Made by a program: the position numbers and the translations under genes. Below the pieces are notes generated by a model. That model had not been told where the DNA came from and did no database searches. It saw nothing but the letters and a program-made list of their open reading frames with translations. A stretch of 64,000 nucleotides of DNA from Hyphomonadaceae bacterium UBA1933 (lineage in GTDB: Bacteria; Pseudomonadota; Alphaproteobacteria; Caulobacterales; Aquidulcibacteraceae), in NCBI GenBank assembly GCA_002337085.1, contig DDFH01000006.1:1021098-1085097 (forward strand), read 5' to 3'. Below are positions 26,701 through 33,853 of this stretch, one piece after another (the stretch's first letter is position 1; each line of letters starts with the position of its first letter).

Positions 26701-27501
26701 ACCGATCTTGGTCGCAATGATCATGCGCTTGAATTAATCGAATTTGATAAAACTAGCGATGCCGACAAAATCCGTGCCGAGGTTTATTGGCGTCAAGGTG
26801 ATATGAAACAAGCTTCACTTTATGCCAATAAAAACTTACCGCGCCCTGCGCTTAAATTCTCACCGGCGGCGGCGTCTGATGTCTTGCGGGCGGTGTTGGC
26901 AAAATCATTATCCGGTGACCGTGCAGGTGCAATGGCAATGGCGCGTCCCTATGGCCCTGGTATGGGTAATTCTGAATTTGCACCCGCATTTAATGTTGTA
27001 ACTTCGGAAAATATTCCAACCCCTGATGCTATTAAAACTGCGGTTGATTCTGTGCGTGGTTCGTCACCATTCTATAATGTGATTGAAAGTGTACGCGATG
27101 GCGTGCAAAGATTACGTGAGCCAGAAGGTAACCAATATGCGGCTTCTAACCCTAATATTCCTACTGATGGAAACCCAAATGGTGGGCGTAAAGAGGCCAA
27201 TATTAACCCGATGCAGAATGTGCAGGATATTGCCAAAGAAATGCTAAATGCAACCAAAGAAGTTGCTGCAAAAACCTTTGCTAAACCAGACAATGCAGCG
27301 GCACAAGCAAAACCAGTTGCACAAAATCAAAATCCGCAACGCGCCTCTGACAAACGACCATTGCCTATGGCAAAGAAACCAGTCGTAAACGCGCAAAAAA
27401 ATAATCCACCAAAAAATAATTTGGCGGCAAATAAACAAGAGCGCAAACCTTTTGGTCTTCAAGCACCAAAAGATCCGCCAATTACTGCAGTTGGTCGCTA
27501 A
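23716..27501 (+). CDS. Large TPR-rich protein of the flagellar operon
   Basis: 1261 residues. The start is GTG at 23716; a signal peptide (FRRVTVSLLSLSIAINPVMAQ) follows, so it is exported. The N-terminal part (about 25-130 and 170-270) is beta-rich and may be AMIN-like. The middle and C-terminal part (about 600-1120) is an array of TPR-like helical pairs (for example ARFYLAWEMGEEALGVVKVL, ATKQFEQGAEVLDTFSKDYQ). The tail after about 1180 is Asn/Lys/Pro/Gln-rich and disordered. It lies 52 bases after motE with no terminator between them. Such proteins follow motE in other alphaproteobacteria; no biochemical function is known to me. Confidence 0.85.
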   Translation: MFFRRVTVSLLSLSIAINPVMAQTVAPVVNNANLEMDASQTENYARLIFKWQVPRSDRIKAKQMSSLLELELPATTNADPAVLKTRAGEFVVGSALSADKKTLRLALARDVRVEISKNGNYDVVDLVLKGRPSPGKFDPNKKESQKVSEIEELLKPKPEQTDTLDQKLINRPAPKNAKVLSVDAAQSKLFTRITINGVNANPLFARKRDRVALTIPGVYALDVGELRASLPRRVKDLVRYNDSKYTSLVMDVAPGSVVRKGSDRGKVYVDIFPPGTNLDTPDAATIERANEKNGGKVDAKAAQTDIPDAMDHGENASIEKNLPLNDAADKKGVNEFTEAEEYKPPEYHDPAPSGVVKVINRQIGSDYVLDFGFDDNAPAAIFRRGANIFILFGTNAKFNIDAVKKSNLYNAITPISGDGVAGVKITAADNIAATPAALGKHWIITIAPKAPKDMRTILIKGERTPDGASRLKATVPDAVTTGSINDTDVGDTILVGMSYGPPSALMQQRSYLEANFIPTYHGLAVIPRTEDMGIKLAMDGFVIDRPHGMELSNTFAAGEDEGQNHSVVSAPGFVDFVKWRLGPMADFTNNLQKLRLLASNEIDDNTKGIQAQTNLARFYLAWEMGEEALGVVKVLRSMHPEQQNDPELLAMMGIAQTMMGRGREALQTFNALELKDDAASHLWATIAAMDAGNPEEATKQFEQGAEVLDTFSKDYQAKFVLADAMASLQTKDYAGAVLSAKKAGELAGDPHTKEMARLIEAQSEGELGQFDGALQTLQELAKSIFPDISARAQYANAMLGVEKDPSTRNDAIKVLDSLRYMWRGDDLEIDILRNLGELYIQAGDIRSGLSILASASTLRPDLQASRDLRDVLSRQFKYLFLDGGADGMDSVQALALFYDFRNLTPVGPEGDMMVRGLADKLVALDLLPQAEELLSHQVEKRLQGFTKAQVATDLAAIYLIDKNPEKALYTIGASRVADLPENLNHYRRMIEAIALTDLGRNDHALELIEFDKTSDADKIRAEVYWRQGDMKQASLYANKNLPRPALKFSPAAASDVLRAVLAKSLSGDRAGAMAMARPYGPGMGNSEFAPAFNVVTSENIPTPDAIKTAVDSVRGSSPFYNVIESVRDGVQRLREPEGNQYAASNPNIPTDGNPNGGRKEANINPMQNVQDIAKEMLNATKEVAAKTFAKPDNAAAQAKPVAQNQNPQRASDKRPLPMAKKPVVNAQKNNPPKNNLAANKQERKPFGLQAPKDPPITAVGR

Positions 27502-27653
27502 GCAGGGCTTTAATATTTAACGTCTGCTATAAATTGCATAAAATTTATAATTATTTCATCCGAATTAACTTGATGTTCACCTTAATCTTTCATTGCTTAT
27601 AAATTATATTCCTTGGGCTTATAAATCATAATATTTGGTGCGGATTGCGATAA

Positions 27654-28577
27654 ATGACTATTAAGGGTAAAAAAATTGCGGTTTTAAAAGGTGGCTGGTC
27701 GAGCGAACGCCCAGTTTCCCTAGTATCTGGCAAGGAATGTGCCGATGCTTGCCGTCGTTTGGGTGCCGAAGTTGTTGAAATCGATGTATCGCGTGATATT
27801 GTTAATCAATTAAAAGCCGCCAAGCCTGATATTGCTTTTAATGCGCTTCATGGACAATGGGGTGAGGATGGCAAGATTCAATCCGTTCTTGAAATCCTTG
27901 AAATTCCTTATACGCATTCCGGTGTGCTTGCCTCTGCCTTGGCGATGGATAAAGAAAAAGCCAAAATTATCATGCAAACCGTTGGCATTGATGTGCCAAA
28001 TGGCAAGGTCATGAGCCGTTTTGACGCCGCCAAAGAACATCCTATGTCTGCGCCATATGTGGTTAAACCTAATGCCGATGGTTCATCATTCGGTGTGTTT
28101 ATCGTGCGTGAAGGTGAAAACAGTCCACCTCAAAAACTTCTTGATAAAGATTGGCATTGCGGTGACGATGTTTTGGTCGAAGAATTTATCAAAGGTCGCG
28201 AATTTACCTGTGTTGTGATGGCTAATGAATGTATTGGTGTTACCGAAATTAAAACCAATCATGAATTTTATGATTATGACGCCAAATATTCCGATGGTGG
28301 TTCTTGGCATGTTGTTAATCCAGATGATATTCCCACCGCCGCCGTAGCAATAATGAAAGAAAATGCGTTAAAGGCGCATAAAGTTCTTGGCTGCCGTGGT
28401 GTGACACGTACTGATTTCCGTTTTGACCCGACATCTGGTCGCGTGGTCGCATTAGAAGTTAATACCCAACCAGGAATGACCCCAACCTCTTTAGCGCCCG
28501 AACAAGCGGCGGCAAAAGGTGTGTCATTTGATGAATTGGTTAAATGGATTTTGGAGGATGCATCATGTCTCAGATAA
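27654..28577 (+). CDS. ddl: D-alanine--D-alanine ligase
   Basis: ATP-grasp enzyme making the D-Ala-D-Ala dipeptide for peptidoglycan. 307 residues, DdlB length. Motifs: GGWSSERPVSLVSGKEC (N-terminal), NALHGQWGEDGKIQSVLE (about 61-78), VKPNADGSSFGV (about 137-148), VEEFIKGREFTCVV and EVNTQPGMTPTSLAPEQA. Its 3' end overlaps ftsQ by 13 bases and carries the ftsQ ribosome binding site. murB and murC are not upstream. Confidence 0.96.
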   Translation: MTIKGKKIAVLKGGWSSERPVSLVSGKECADACRRLGAEVVEIDVSRDIVNQLKAAKPDIAFNALHGQWGEDGKIQSVLEILEIPYTHSGVLASALAMDKEKAKIIMQTVGIDVPNGKVMSRFDAAKEHPMSAPYVVKPNADGSSFGVFIVREGENSPPQKLLDKDWHCGDDVLVEEFIKGREFTCVVMANECIGVTEIKTNHEFYDYDAKYSDGGSWHVVNPDDIPTAAVAIMKENALKAHKVLGCRGVTRTDFRFDPTSGRVVALEVNTQPGMTPTSLAPEQAAAKGVSFDELVKWILEDASCLR

Positions 28578-29515
28578 GACGCGTCCCCCGTTATGGTGCG
28601 GGTACACGTGGTAAATCGCAAAGCCGTCCACCAAAGCGCCGCCAAAACCGCAATGTTCGCCATAAACCACAAGGTTGGTCGATGAAACTTGGCGCATGGG
28701 CGCATGCACGACTTCGTGAAGCACAATATGAAAGTGTTTCACGCAAAGTAATTCAGGGGGCAATCATTGGTATGGTTGCGCTTATGGTTATTGGTCTATC
28801 AGTTGCCTTTGGTGTTTTTGAGAAAACCGGCGCATTCATCAGTGAAAAGTCAGCAAATGCGACCCGCTATGCCGGATTATCTGTGCATCATGTCGAAATT
28901 ACTGGCTTTACTGGCCATAATATCACCGATGGTCAAAAGGCCGAGGTTGCAGCAATTGCTGGCATTCCAAATAATGAAATCATGTTTAATCTTTCGCCCA
29001 ATGAAATTAGAGACCGTATTATGGTCTTGCCATGGGTGGAAAATGTTATGGTACGCCGCCTATGGCCTGATAATGTGCAGATATTAGTCAAGCCGCGTGA
29101 GGCCAATGCCGTTTGGCAGGAAAATGGCACATTACAATATATGGATGCACAGGGTCGCAAACTTGGCCCTGCTGACCCGCAAAAAGTAAAAGGCTTGCCT
29201 TTGGTAATCGGTCAAAATGCCGGCCCACATGCAAGCGAGCTTTTTGCCGAATTAGAAAGACATTCAGAAGTTTCTAAACACGTTTATGCAATGATACGCA
29301 TTGCAGACCGTCGTTGGAACCTTCGCCTAAAAGGCGGAGGAGAGGTCTTGTTACCGGAAGATAACACCGAACAAGCCCTCGATCAGCTCGAAAAATTACA
29401 CCAACAATATCAAATCCTCGATAGGGATTTTGCGCGTCTCGATGTCAGAAAGACTGGGGCTATAATTATCCGACCCAAAGCAGAAGCAAACGGATCGAAT
29501 ATTCAAAATACATGA
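28565..29515 (+). CDS. ftsQ: Cell division protein FtsQ
   Basis: Bitopic divisome protein. 316 residues from the ATG at 28565, chosen for the TTTTGGAGGATGC ribosome binding site inside ddl. A long basic cytoplasmic N-terminus (about 1-65, Arg-rich), one membrane helix (about 70-92, AIIGMVALMVIGLSVAFGVF), the POTRA domain (about 110-180: VHHVEITGFTGHNIT, IMVLPWVENVMVRRLWPDNV) and the FtsQ beta domain. It precedes ftsA by 13 bases. Confidence 0.94.
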   Translation: MSQIRRVPRYGAGTRGKSQSRPPKRRQNRNVRHKPQGWSMKLGAWAHARLREAQYESVSRKVIQGAIIGMVALMVIGLSVAFGVFEKTGAFISEKSANATRYAGLSVHHVEITGFTGHNITDGQKAEVAAIAGIPNNEIMFNLSPNEIRDRIMVLPWVENVMVRRLWPDNVQILVKPREANAVWQENGTLQYMDAQGRKLGPADPQKVKGLPLVIGQNAGPHASELFAELERHSEVSKHVYAMIRIADRRWNLRLKGGGEVLLPEDNTEQALDQLEKLHQQYQILDRDFARLDVRKTGAIIIRPKAEANGSNIQNT

Positions 29516-29528
29516 TTTTGGGTAGAAT

Positions 29529-30818
29529 ATGTCGTCTGTGGAAAGCCGTTCTCGCACACAAAACCGCGAGCAAATACAATTATCACCTTTAATCGCCGCC
29601 TTGGATATTGGCGCGTCTAAAATCACATGCTTTGTTGCACGCAGCACGCAGGATTTGGGGCCAACACGGGTATTGGGCGTTGGCTCTTTGCCTTCGCGCG
29701 GGGTTAAAAATGGCAATATAACCGACCTTGAAGAGGTGGAAAAAACTATACGTCAAGTTTTTGAAAGCGCCGAGGCAATGGCCGGAATTGGTGTCTCTGA
29801 TGTTGTGGTTTCGGTTTCTGGCTTTGGCCTTAAAACCGAACATGGCTTTGGTGAGATTATTATGCCTGCCGGAACTATTGGCGAAAAAGAACGCCGCCGC
29901 GTGGTTGCCAACGCCATTCAAAATAAAAAGTTCGAAGGTCGTCATATTATCCACGTTACCCCAGTTTATTTTAAATTGGACGGTAATATTGTTAAAGAAC
30001 CATTGGGCATGGTTGGCCGCAAGCTTGAAGTGGTGGCAACAATTGTAACCATTCCGGTATCTGTATGGAATAATATTGTGCTTTGCGTTGCGCGCACTAA
30101 TCGCCATGTGATGGAGGTTATCGCCGCACCTTATGCCTCATCATTATCTGTATTGGCGGAAGATGAATTGGAAAGCGGTGCTTTGGTGGTTGAAATGGGT
30201 GCAAAATCCACAACTGCGGCACTTTTCCAAAATGGCTCTTTGGCGCATGTTGATGCGGTTCCAATTGGCTCTGACCACATTACGCAAGATATTGCACAAT
30301 ATTTTGAAACTTCGGCAATGGTTGCAGAAAAATTAAAAATTGTTCTTGGTTCGGCAATTGCAAGCCTTAATGAAGAAGAACAAATGATTGATGTGCAGCG
30401 TTTTGATGATAATGGCAATTTGGTCTGTTCGCGTGCGCCGCGCTCATTTGTAACTGGTATTGTCCGCCCTCGGGTTGAAGAAACTTTGGAATTATTGCGT
30501 GATAGGCTTGCGTCAAAGGGGATTGATAAATCAATCTATGGCAGGCGCATCGTCCTTACAGGTGGTGGCGCGCAATTAAATGGTGTGCGAGAACTTGCGG
30601 CAAGGGTTTTTGAAGGGCATGTTCGCGTTGGGCGTCCGCAACGATTTGCAGGGCTTGGCGATGCGGTTTCTGGCCCTGCTTTTGCGGTGTGCTCTGGTCT
30701 TTTGCGTTGGGGCATTGATAAACCAACCGACGTAACCAAAATCGCCCATGAAATGCACCAGGCCCACCAACATCCAATCCTAAAAGCAATGAATTGGGTG
30801 AAGGAAGTGTTTTGGTAA
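29529..30818 (+). CDS. ftsA: Cell division protein FtsA
   Basis: Actin-like protein that tethers FtsZ to the membrane. 429 residues. N-terminal nucleotide-binding motif ALDIGASKITCFVA (about 24-37), SHS2/1C domain (about 105-185), VVEMGAKSTTAALFQNGSLA (about 221-240), VLTGGGAQLNGVRELAARVF and the C-terminal amphipathic membrane-targeting helix NPILKAMNWVKEVFW type ending in EVFW. ftsZ does not follow; a terminator and an opposite-strand gene do. Confidence 0.95.
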   Translation: MSSVESRSRTQNREQIQLSPLIAALDIGASKITCFVARSTQDLGPTRVLGVGSLPSRGVKNGNITDLEEVEKTIRQVFESAEAMAGIGVSDVVVSVSGFGLKTEHGFGEIIMPAGTIGEKERRRVVANAIQNKKFEGRHIIHVTPVYFKLDGNIVKEPLGMVGRKLEVVATIVTIPVSVWNNIVLCVARTNRHVMEVIAAPYASSLSVLAEDELESGALVVEMGAKSTTAALFQNGSLAHVDAVPIGSDHITQDIAQYFETSAMVAEKLKIVLGSAIASLNEEEQMIDVQRFDDNGNLVCSRAPRSFVTGIVRPRVEETLELLRDRLASKGIDKSIYGRRIVLTGGGAQLNGVRELAARVFEGHVRVGRPQRFAGLGDAVSGPAFAVCSGLLRWGIDKPTDVTKIAHEMHQAHQHPILKAMNWVKEVFW

Positions 30819-30925
30819 ATTACCACTCCCGCCTTCGTGCCTTTGGCACTCACTTGGTCGGGTAGTTCAAACTGTAAAGATTTTTTGAAAAACGCGGTTT
30901 CCAAATAATCTTTGCATATACATTT

Positions 30926-30956
30926 AAAAAAGGCTTGCCATTGGCAAGCCTTTTTT
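30926..30956. terminator. Bidirectional terminator after ftsA
   Basis: A 15-bp perfect stem (AAAAAAGGCTTGCCA with TGGCAAGCCTTTTTT, single-base loop), with As before and Ts after. It lies between convergent ftsA and the phosphodiesterase gene. A small GTGCC-TTT-GGCAC hairpin precedes it at 30837-30849. Confidence 0.9.
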
Positions 30957-30980
30957 TATCTTAAACAAAGTTCGAATTTG

Positions 30981-32831
30981 TTATTTCGCTTCCAGATAAT
31001 CATAATAGCGATATTTTTTACCGTCTTTCGTAGTTAATTCTTGATAGTGAAGGGTTGTGGCAAAACCATTGTCGAGCGGCGTGGCTTTGAGCGTGATTGG
31101 TTTTACGCCATAAACTGGGTCATGACCCTTTAGGGCTTCATCAATTACTCTGCCTTTTAGATTGCCTTTTGCGGGCAATTCAAGACCAATAATTTTAGCA
31201 AGTGTCGGGGCAATATCGGCATTTGAGATAGGCGTTTTATTTACGAACTTGGATTTAAAATCAGGCCCAATGGCAGCCATGAAATTGCGGGTTTCGCCAC
31301 GACTTAACGAACCATGTATGCCCTGTCCCTGTTGTAAAGAAGTATCGGCAATACTTACAACACATAATTCAGGATTGGTACAATTCAAAGATTTTGCCGT
31401 AAACGAAATATATATTGCAGGCTTTGGAGTAATTGCCGAACCACTTAGGCCAACATCCGACATTTTTAAAGCACCATCAAAGCTTCCATATTGTTCATCA
31501 ACAAATATGCCCCATGTATAATCTTGATTTTTGATTGTTCCGATGATTTGTTTAATAAGATTGGGTGCATCTTTCTTGCCATTCTCTGTAAGATAAATCA
31601 TATCCGAGCCACCCAATGCAACAATATAGGCAAGCGCAGTTTTGCCGTCTTTTGCCAGAATGCTTGCACCATTAGGATGACTGCCGGATTGTGCGTCAAT
31701 CAATTCGCCATTGGTTTTATAAAGTGGCAATTTAAGAGCTTTGGCAATATCAATCGCCACAAATCCTGGTGGCAAAAAACGCTTGGGAACATCTGGATAA
31801 TTATATTTTGTTGATTCTGAAGTATTTGATTGTTTGGATATTGTGGTGAAACCGTGATCTGCGGTTACAAAAATGTCAGTGCTATCATAAAGACCGAGTT
31901 TTTTTAAGGTATCGATAATTGATTGAAGATTATCAGATGCATTTCTTATTGCTTTTAATGAGGTTTCACCATTAATCCCTGGATCAATTTGGTTAAGGCT
32001 ATCGCCTTCATTATGCTGCGTCCCGTCTGGGTCGCGTGACCAATATAACATCACGAATGGTTTTTTGTCGTCTTTGAATTGTGGCAATATGATTTTATTG
32101 GTGACGTCTGTGAACCACTGCTGCTGATTGATATTGGCAACCTTGGTGCCAGGGATGTTCATATCACCATGCCCACCATTTTCACCGCGACTAGGGGCAG
32201 TAAGTTCGATGCCGGCGTCTTTAAAGGCCTTATAATATTTAGAACTCATTGTTAATTGCGGTTTGCCTTTTATTCCGGTTGCATCGGAGAAAATTAGGGT
32301 TTCAGCCGTTTTTTTTGAATTTATATTTTGAATTAGCGTTGGGCCTTCTTTACCAATAATTGCGGTATTAAAGCCTTTTGACGCTGCAAGGCTAATTAGG
32401 CTTTGTTCATTAAGATAATTTCCACCATAAAGGTTGTTAATGTCGTTAAGTACTGCCTCATCTTCCATATCACCAATAACGCCTTTGGAGCTTGTTATGG
32501 GAATATCGCCTGCATACATATTGTTTGCAAATTCTCCTGTATCCCCAATTCCATGACCCGTCGCAATTGCCGAGGCGTTAACAGTGGTAATTGTTGGGTA
32601 AAGCGAATGTGAATTTTGAAAATCAACGCCTTGGTTTTTAACTGCTGCCAAGGTGGGGGCATTTTGTGGCGTAACCATGCCATAGCGCAGACCATCTGCA
32701 ACAAAGATTATAATATTATGCGGCGCTATTGCAGGATTGTTTTTTTCTTGCGCCATTGCAACATCGGTGATTGAAAATGAAATTAATGCTGAAAGCAGAA
32801 TTTTAGAAACTTTTGATAATGAATGTGACAA
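30981..32831 (-). CDS. Secreted alkaline-phosphatase-superfamily phosphodiesterase
   Basis: 616 residues. The start is TTG (32829-32831) with AGGATG upstream; the nearby upstream ATG is out of frame with an early stop. Signal peptide ILLSALISFSITDVAMA. It is of the nucleotide pyrophosphatase/phosphodiesterase type: metal Asp in FVADGLRYG (about 45), nucleophile Thr in SLYPTITTVNASAIATGHG (about 80-98), WSRDPDGTQHNEGD (about 268-281), VTADHGF (about 323) and a late metal-binding His in GIHGSLSRGETRNF. Probably periplasmic phosphate scavenging; the substrate cannot be told. No pho box searched for was obvious. Confidence 0.88.
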   Translation of the reverse strand: MSHSLSKVSKILLSALISFSITDVAMAQEKNNPAIAPHNIIIFVADGLRYGMVTPQNAPTLAAVKNQGVDFQNSHSLYPTITTVNASAIATGHGIGDTGEFANNMYAGDIPITSSKGVIGDMEDEAVLNDINNLYGGNYLNEQSLISLAASKGFNTAIIGKEGPTLIQNINSKKTAETLIFSDATGIKGKPQLTMSSKYYKAFKDAGIELTAPSRGENGGHGDMNIPGTKVANINQQQWFTDVTNKIILPQFKDDKKPFVMLYWSRDPDGTQHNEGDSLNQIDPGINGETSLKAIRNASDNLQSIIDTLKKLGLYDSTDIFVTADHGFTTISKQSNTSESTKYNYPDVPKRFLPPGFVAIDIAKALKLPLYKTNGELIDAQSGSHPNGASILAKDGKTALAYIVALGGSDMIYLTENGKKDAPNLIKQIIGTIKNQDYTWGIFVDEQYGSFDGALKMSDVGLSGSAITPKPAIYISFTAKSLNCTNPELCVVSIADTSLQQGQGIHGSLSRGETRNFMAAIGPDFKSKFVNKTPISNADIAPTLAKIIGLELPAKGNLKGRVIDEALKGHDPVYGVKPITLKATPLDNGFATTLHYQELTTKDGKKYRYYDYLEAK

Positions 32832-32908
32832 TACTAATGCATCCTAACTAAACGTCAGTTTTATTAATTCCTGAAGATAACAATTTTTTGAAGCTTTATG
32901 ATATAAAA

Positions 32909-33214
32909 TTATTTTAATCTTATAATCCAGCCACCGTTTGACGAAGGCATGGCGCGGATGATTTCGCCGGATTTAAGTTTTTCGCGTAATAATTTACCAA
33001 TTGGCTGGAATAAGGTTTGTTTACCATCGGCTTGTGCTAGGCCAAAGCTGAACCATATTTTTGATAAATTATTCGTTTTGGCAGACTTTATGGCGTCTTC
33101 AACGGCAAGTGCCGCCTGATCAAAATCCATGTTTTCAAGATTTATTACCAAATCAACTTGATGGTTTTCACTTAAGAGACCCATACCATCACTATCAGAA
33201 ACATCGTTAACCAT
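32909..33214 (-). CDS. Small protein with a degenerate Smr-like domain
   Basis: 101 residues, no signal peptide. The pattern VDLVINLENMDFDQAALAVE, then KIWFSFG, IGKLLREKLKSGEIIRAMPS and NGGWIIRL follows the Smr (MutS2 C-terminal) fold order: beta-strand and helix, strand with a glycine loop, helix, and terminal strand. The expected DLHG and H[GT]xG catalytic motifs are missing (VINL and SFGL instead), so nuclease activity is unlikely. This is inference from pattern only; it could be an unrelated small alpha/beta protein. It stands alone between the phosphodiesterase gene and the Sel1 gene. Confidence 0.6.
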   Translation of the reverse strand: MVNDVSDSDGMGLLSENHQVDLVINLENMDFDQAALAVEDAIKSAKTNNLSKIWFSFGLAQADGKQTLFQPIGKLLREKLKSGEIIRAMPSSNGGWIIRLK

Positions 33215-33492
33215 TTGTTTGAAACTCCCGCCACTAAATTAAGTCTTTATAAAGTGTTTGGTAATTTTTCAATAATAAAGGTTTATTTCAGGTTACTAAC
33301 ATGTTTCGTGTAAACCACTTGTTCACTGAAATACCCTGCTTTTTAAGTGTTTTTAAATATTTTGGAAACCTCTGATTCACCATTAGAGGGCAAATTACTA
33401 TTTATCGAAAGTCGCGAAGATTTTTGAAAATTAACCAAAAAGAATAAAAACCGACGCCAGAAAGTGTTGGTATGTGTGGAAAAGGATAGAAT

Positions 33493-33750
33493 ATGTTAAA
33501 CTCTGCAATGGCTATTGAAGCAAAAGAAGACATTTTGGGTGATTTATTTGCAAAAGGTCTAAGTGCATCTACTGGTGTTGGTGCTGAACTAGATTTAGTA
33601 GAGGCGCATAAATGGTTTAATATTGCGGCACTAAAAGGAAATATCGAAGCACGTATGCGCCGCGTTGAAATTGCCGAAATTATGACTGAAAATCAAATCT
33701 CTGCTGCGCAAAAAGCTGCTCGTGATTGGTTGTCTCGCGCTAAAAACTAA
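33493..33750 (+). CDS. Sel1-repeat family small protein
   Basis: 85 residues. One Sel1-type repeat, GVGAELDLVEAHKWFNIAAL, ends in the classic AHKWFNIAA motif, followed by a helix GNIEARMRRVEIAEIMT and a C-terminal AARDWLSRAKN. Such short proteins are common in alphaproteobacteria; the function is unknown but Sel1 repeats usually bind other proteins. AAGGATAGAAT stands directly before the ATG. Confidence 0.8.
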   Translation: MLNSAMAIEAKEDILGDLFAKGLSASTGVGAELDLVEAHKWFNIAALKGNIEARMRRVEIAEIMTENQISAAQKAARDWLSRAKN

Positions 33751-33853
33751 TTTCAAGAAAACTGCGTAGAAACAAATAGTTCTAAAATATTTTTACTTGC
33801 TTTTAATACACTTAAGATAAGTATATCTTAATTTATTAAAAAGCAGGTGCGTA

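Noticed and set aside
33798..33840. TAAGATA-AGTA-TATCTTA inverted repeat before the TadG-like gene
   Set aside because: AT-rich and short; no spacing match to CtrA or other known boxes, so not listed as a site.
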